Below, piece after piece: positions 63,354 through 64,000 of a DNA stretch of 64,000 bases; position 1 is the first letter of the stretch, and each line of letters opens with the position of its first letter. The notes under the pieces are model-generated. The model saw nothing but the letters and a program-made list of their open reading frames with translations. It had not been told where the DNA came from and did not search any database. Source of the stretch: Leptolinea sp. (lineage in GTDB: Bacteria > Chloroflexota > Anaerolineae > Anaerolineales > Anaerolineaceae). The stretch lies in NCBI GenBank assembly GCA_012798535.1, contig JAAZMZ010000023.1, forward strand, positions 62,001 to 126,000, read 5' to 3'. The position numbers and the translations under genes were made by a program.

Positions 63354-63382
63354 ATTCTACCGCCCGAGCAGGGTGATGTCAA
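63354..63382 (-). promoter_or_regulatory. Sigma-70-type promoter for the fmdB-argF-rocD unit
   Basis: Minus strand TTGACA-17 bp-TAGAAT; the -35 lies inside TGTCAA-t-TTGACA palindrome. Confidence 0.7.
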
Positions 63383-63529
63383 TTTGACATACCAAATACA
63401 TCAAGACATTACTATACATCCAACGTCTTTGTTCTATTTGTTAACATCCTGATAATCATCGTTTGCTTGCTCTTAAAAAAGAATCGGACTATTATTTTAT
63501 ATATTCCAATTCTTCCAAAGGAGAGAAAT

Positions 63530-64000
63530 ATGCAAAAGAAGAGTCGTCTTGTTTTTGTTCTCATAGCGCTGCTGACTATAGCTTCTGTTCTATTGACAGC
63601 CTGTCAGCCAACCCCTGCGCCAACGGAAGCCCCAAAACCAGCTGCTGCAGAACCCACAAAAGCACCTGAGCCAACCAAAGCTCCCGAAGCGACAAAAGCC
63701 CCGGAAGAACCTGCCGTTGGTACAAAAGATCATCCCATTAAAGTTCTCTTTGTCCCATCCACTGATGCCAATGTAATTGTCACAGGTGGAAAGATCATGG
63801 CAGACGCATTGAAGAAAGCCACCGGCTATGAATTCGAAGTTTCTGTGCCGACTTCCTATGCCGCCACTATCGAAGAGATGTGTGCGTCTCCTGCAGACAC
63901 CATGGGATTTATCCCGGGTCTTGGTTATGTTCTGGCCAACAAGCTGTGTGGCGTTGATGCCGCGTTTAAGGCTGTCCGCTATGGATCATCTGTTTACTGG
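63530..64000 (+). CDS. Substrate-binding lipoprotein, PhnD-like (phosphate/phosphonate-type), truncated by window end
   Basis: Lipobox LLTACQP, TKAPEPTKAPEATKAPE linker, IKVLFVPSTDANVIVTGGKIMADALKKATGYEFEVSVPTSYAATIEEMCASPADTMGFI; open to the right edge. Confidence 0.78.
   Translation, partial: MQKKSRLVFVLIALLTIASVLLTACQPTPAPTEAPKPAAAEPTKAPEPTKAPEATKAPEEPAVGTKDHPIKVLFVPSTDANVIVTGGKIMADALKKATGYEFEVSVPTSYAATIEEMCASPADTMGFIPGLGYVLANKLCGVDAAFKAVRYGSSVYW

Noticed and set aside
63601-63710. TKAPEPTKAPEATKAPE repeat as an unusual element
   Set aside because: Typical low-complexity Pro/Ala/Thr linker after a lipoprotein signal peptide in substrate-binding proteins.

Overview
The window is a gene-dense bacterial chromosome segment. 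Gene content suggests a Chloroflexi/Anaerolineae-type anaerobe, but this is inferred from content only. It is mostly housekeeping: a LysW-carrier amino-acid operon, iscS-mnmA, trmFO, alaS, the glycine cleavage system, typA, glmS, a nuoB-nuoCD-nuoI cluster, Mrp, a 2-oxoacid:ferredoxin oxidoreductase, pyk and argF. Three cis-regulatory RNAs can be recognised: a tandem glycine riboswitch before gcvH, a glmS ribozyme with extra inserted hairpins, and a terminator-type attenuator before lysW. The most unusual region is about 18.0-31.3 kb. It looks like a self-contained sigma-54 circuit: rpoN, a soluble PAS/GAF histidine kinase, an NtrC-type activator lacking a C-terminal DNA-binding domain, then an effector operon. 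The effector operon encodes a two-TM small membrane protein, a giant TPR protein split by an in-frame TAA, and a clan-CD (caspase/gingipain/CHAT-like) peptidase. Near-consensus -24/-12 promoters precede both rpoN and the effector operon. The effector promoter overlaps a perfect 13-bp inverted repeat that contains the Shine-Dalgarno of the first effector gene. No tRNAs, rRNAs, CRISPR arrays or mobile elements were recognised. All calls come from reading the sequence and translations; no database search was run.
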